Source: Bdellovibrionia bacterium | GTDB taxonomy: Bacteria; Bdellovibrionota; Bdellovibrionia; Bdellovibrionales; JAGQZY01 | Length of the DNA: 32,436 nucleotides | Direction: 5' to 3' | Assembly: GCA_030424715.1 (NCBI GenBank) | Contig: JAUHWH010000004.1 | Location: forward strand, 1 to 32,436 | In this document: piece after piece, positions 32,013 through 32,436 of the stretch | How the letters are laid out: the number at the start of each line of letters is the position of its first letter | How positions within the stretch are numbered: the stretch's first letter is position 1 | Notes under the pieces: generated by a model | What the model was told of the DNA's origin: nothing | Seen by the model: only the letters and a program-made list of their open reading frames with translations | Databases searched by the model: none | Position numbers and translations under genes: made by a program

Positions 32013-32435
32013 CTATTGAGGGGTGATGAACTGAACTTGCAGGTTCTTCACTTCTGAGTCCACGAAATGGTACTCTAAAAGACTGGCTAAGTTTTTGACC
32101 TGAGCTTCGGCCAGAGTCTCTTCTCGAATATTCACCAAGATTAAATCACTGGCACCTTGCGAGAACTTGCGGCGCTCGGCAGCGGCTAACTTGTCGGCGA
32201 GCTTCACTTGATCTGTGGAGATTTTATAAATTTCAGCGTAGGCGTTGAGCTGTAGGACGAGGTTCTCGGTGTTCACTTTGAGCTTTTCATAGGTTAGCTT
32301 TTGCTTGGCCTCAATTTGGGCTTGTTTCGCCTTTCCGGCGCGACGCTTACCAAGCCCCTTGCGAAACTGCAGAGGAATATCGATGTTGAGCATAATGCGA
32401 TTTTCATCGGAGTTGATATTGGGCGGGCCAACAAT
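32013..32435 (-). CDS. TolC-family outer-membrane protein, C-terminal part (5' end outside window)
   Basis: The minus-strand frame is open to the right edge, giving the last about 140 residues. An internal Met at 32393 is not the start, since VGPPNINSDENRI is read before it. NRIMLNIDIPLQF followed by a glycine and then basic, helical, coiled-coil-like sequence (KRRAGKAKQAQIEAKQKLTYEKLKVNTENLVLQLNAY) is the usual turn from a barrel strand into the second long helix of a TolC-type protein. A second helix leads to LVNIREETLAEAQVKNLASLLEYHF. It is probably the outer duct of an efflux or heavy-metal/RND system whose other genes lie beyond the window. It is convergent with the hydrolase-subtilase gene. 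Confidence 0.8.
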   Translation of the reverse strand: MVGPPNINSDENRIMLNIDIPLQFRKGLGKRRAGKAKQAQIEAKQKLTYEKLKVNTENLVLQLNAYAEIYKISTDQVKLADKLAAAERRKFSQGASDLILVNIREETLAEAQVKNLASLLEYHFVDSEVKNLQVQFITPQ

Positions 32436-32436
32436 C

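Overview
The window looks like a chromosomal segment of a Gram-negative bacterium. The evidence is lipoproteins with lipobox cysteines, many Sec-exported proteins, TolC/RND efflux genes and a cytochrome b562-like protein. The overall flavour suggests Bdellovibrionota (predatory 'delta-type' bacteria). The fibre protein at the left edge combines collagen-like repeats, 'GNVGIGT' repeats and an S74 chaperone. It sits alongside choice-of-anchor-D lipoproteins, several secreted subtilases and an OxyR/peroxiredoxin-glutaredoxin pair. The taxon is an inference; no rRNA or marker gene is present. I see no tRNA, rRNA, CRISPR array, insertion sequence or phage integration module.

Layout. (1) 1-5.6 kb, surface proteins: the 3' part of a trimeric fibre/adhesin gene, then two tandem paralogous lipoproteins. 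(2) 5.7-9.9 kb, redox module: a cytochrome b562-like protein; a leftward oxyR plus an SH3-domain protein; and, divergent from oxyR, a peroxiredoxin-glutaredoxin fusion followed by a flavoprotein disulfide reductase. The oxyR/prx intergenic region carries an OxyR-type half-site. (3) 9.9-16.1 kb: a secreted unknown, divergent from a TolC-RND permease-TetR operon that has no periplasmic adaptor gene and a 21-bp palindrome upstream. (4) 16.2-17.7 kb: a SET-domain protein and a secreted unknown.

(5) 17.8-28.4 kb is the most coherent block. I read it as a photo-oxidative/lipid-peroxide stress island built around an ECF sigma factor and its ChrR-type zinc anti-sigma factor. The leftward operon is sigma-chrR-lipocalin-(NAD epimerase/SRPBCC fusion). 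The rightward run is a small membrane protein, a SnoaL/NTF2-like protein, a DUF2878-like membrane protein, a photolyase, an ABC1/AarF kinase, an exported glutathione peroxidase, an SDR, a membrane protein, a DUF6172-like protein and an exported PAP/fibrillin-like protein. Many junctions are ATGA overlaps or gaps of a few bases. In characterised proteobacteria, ChrR releases its sigma factor in response to singlet oxygen and the regulon repairs DNA and membranes. Photolyase, peroxidase, lipocalin and lipid-type oxidoreductases fit that job. An ABC1 kinase together with a PAP/fibrillin-like protein recalls the plastoglobule proteins that protect chloroplast membranes.

(6) 28.4-32.4 kb: two consecutive secreted S8 proteases, then the C-terminal end of another TolC-family protein on the minus strand running off the right edge. 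The second protease carries a complete-looking alpha/beta-hydrolase domain where a propeptide is normally found.
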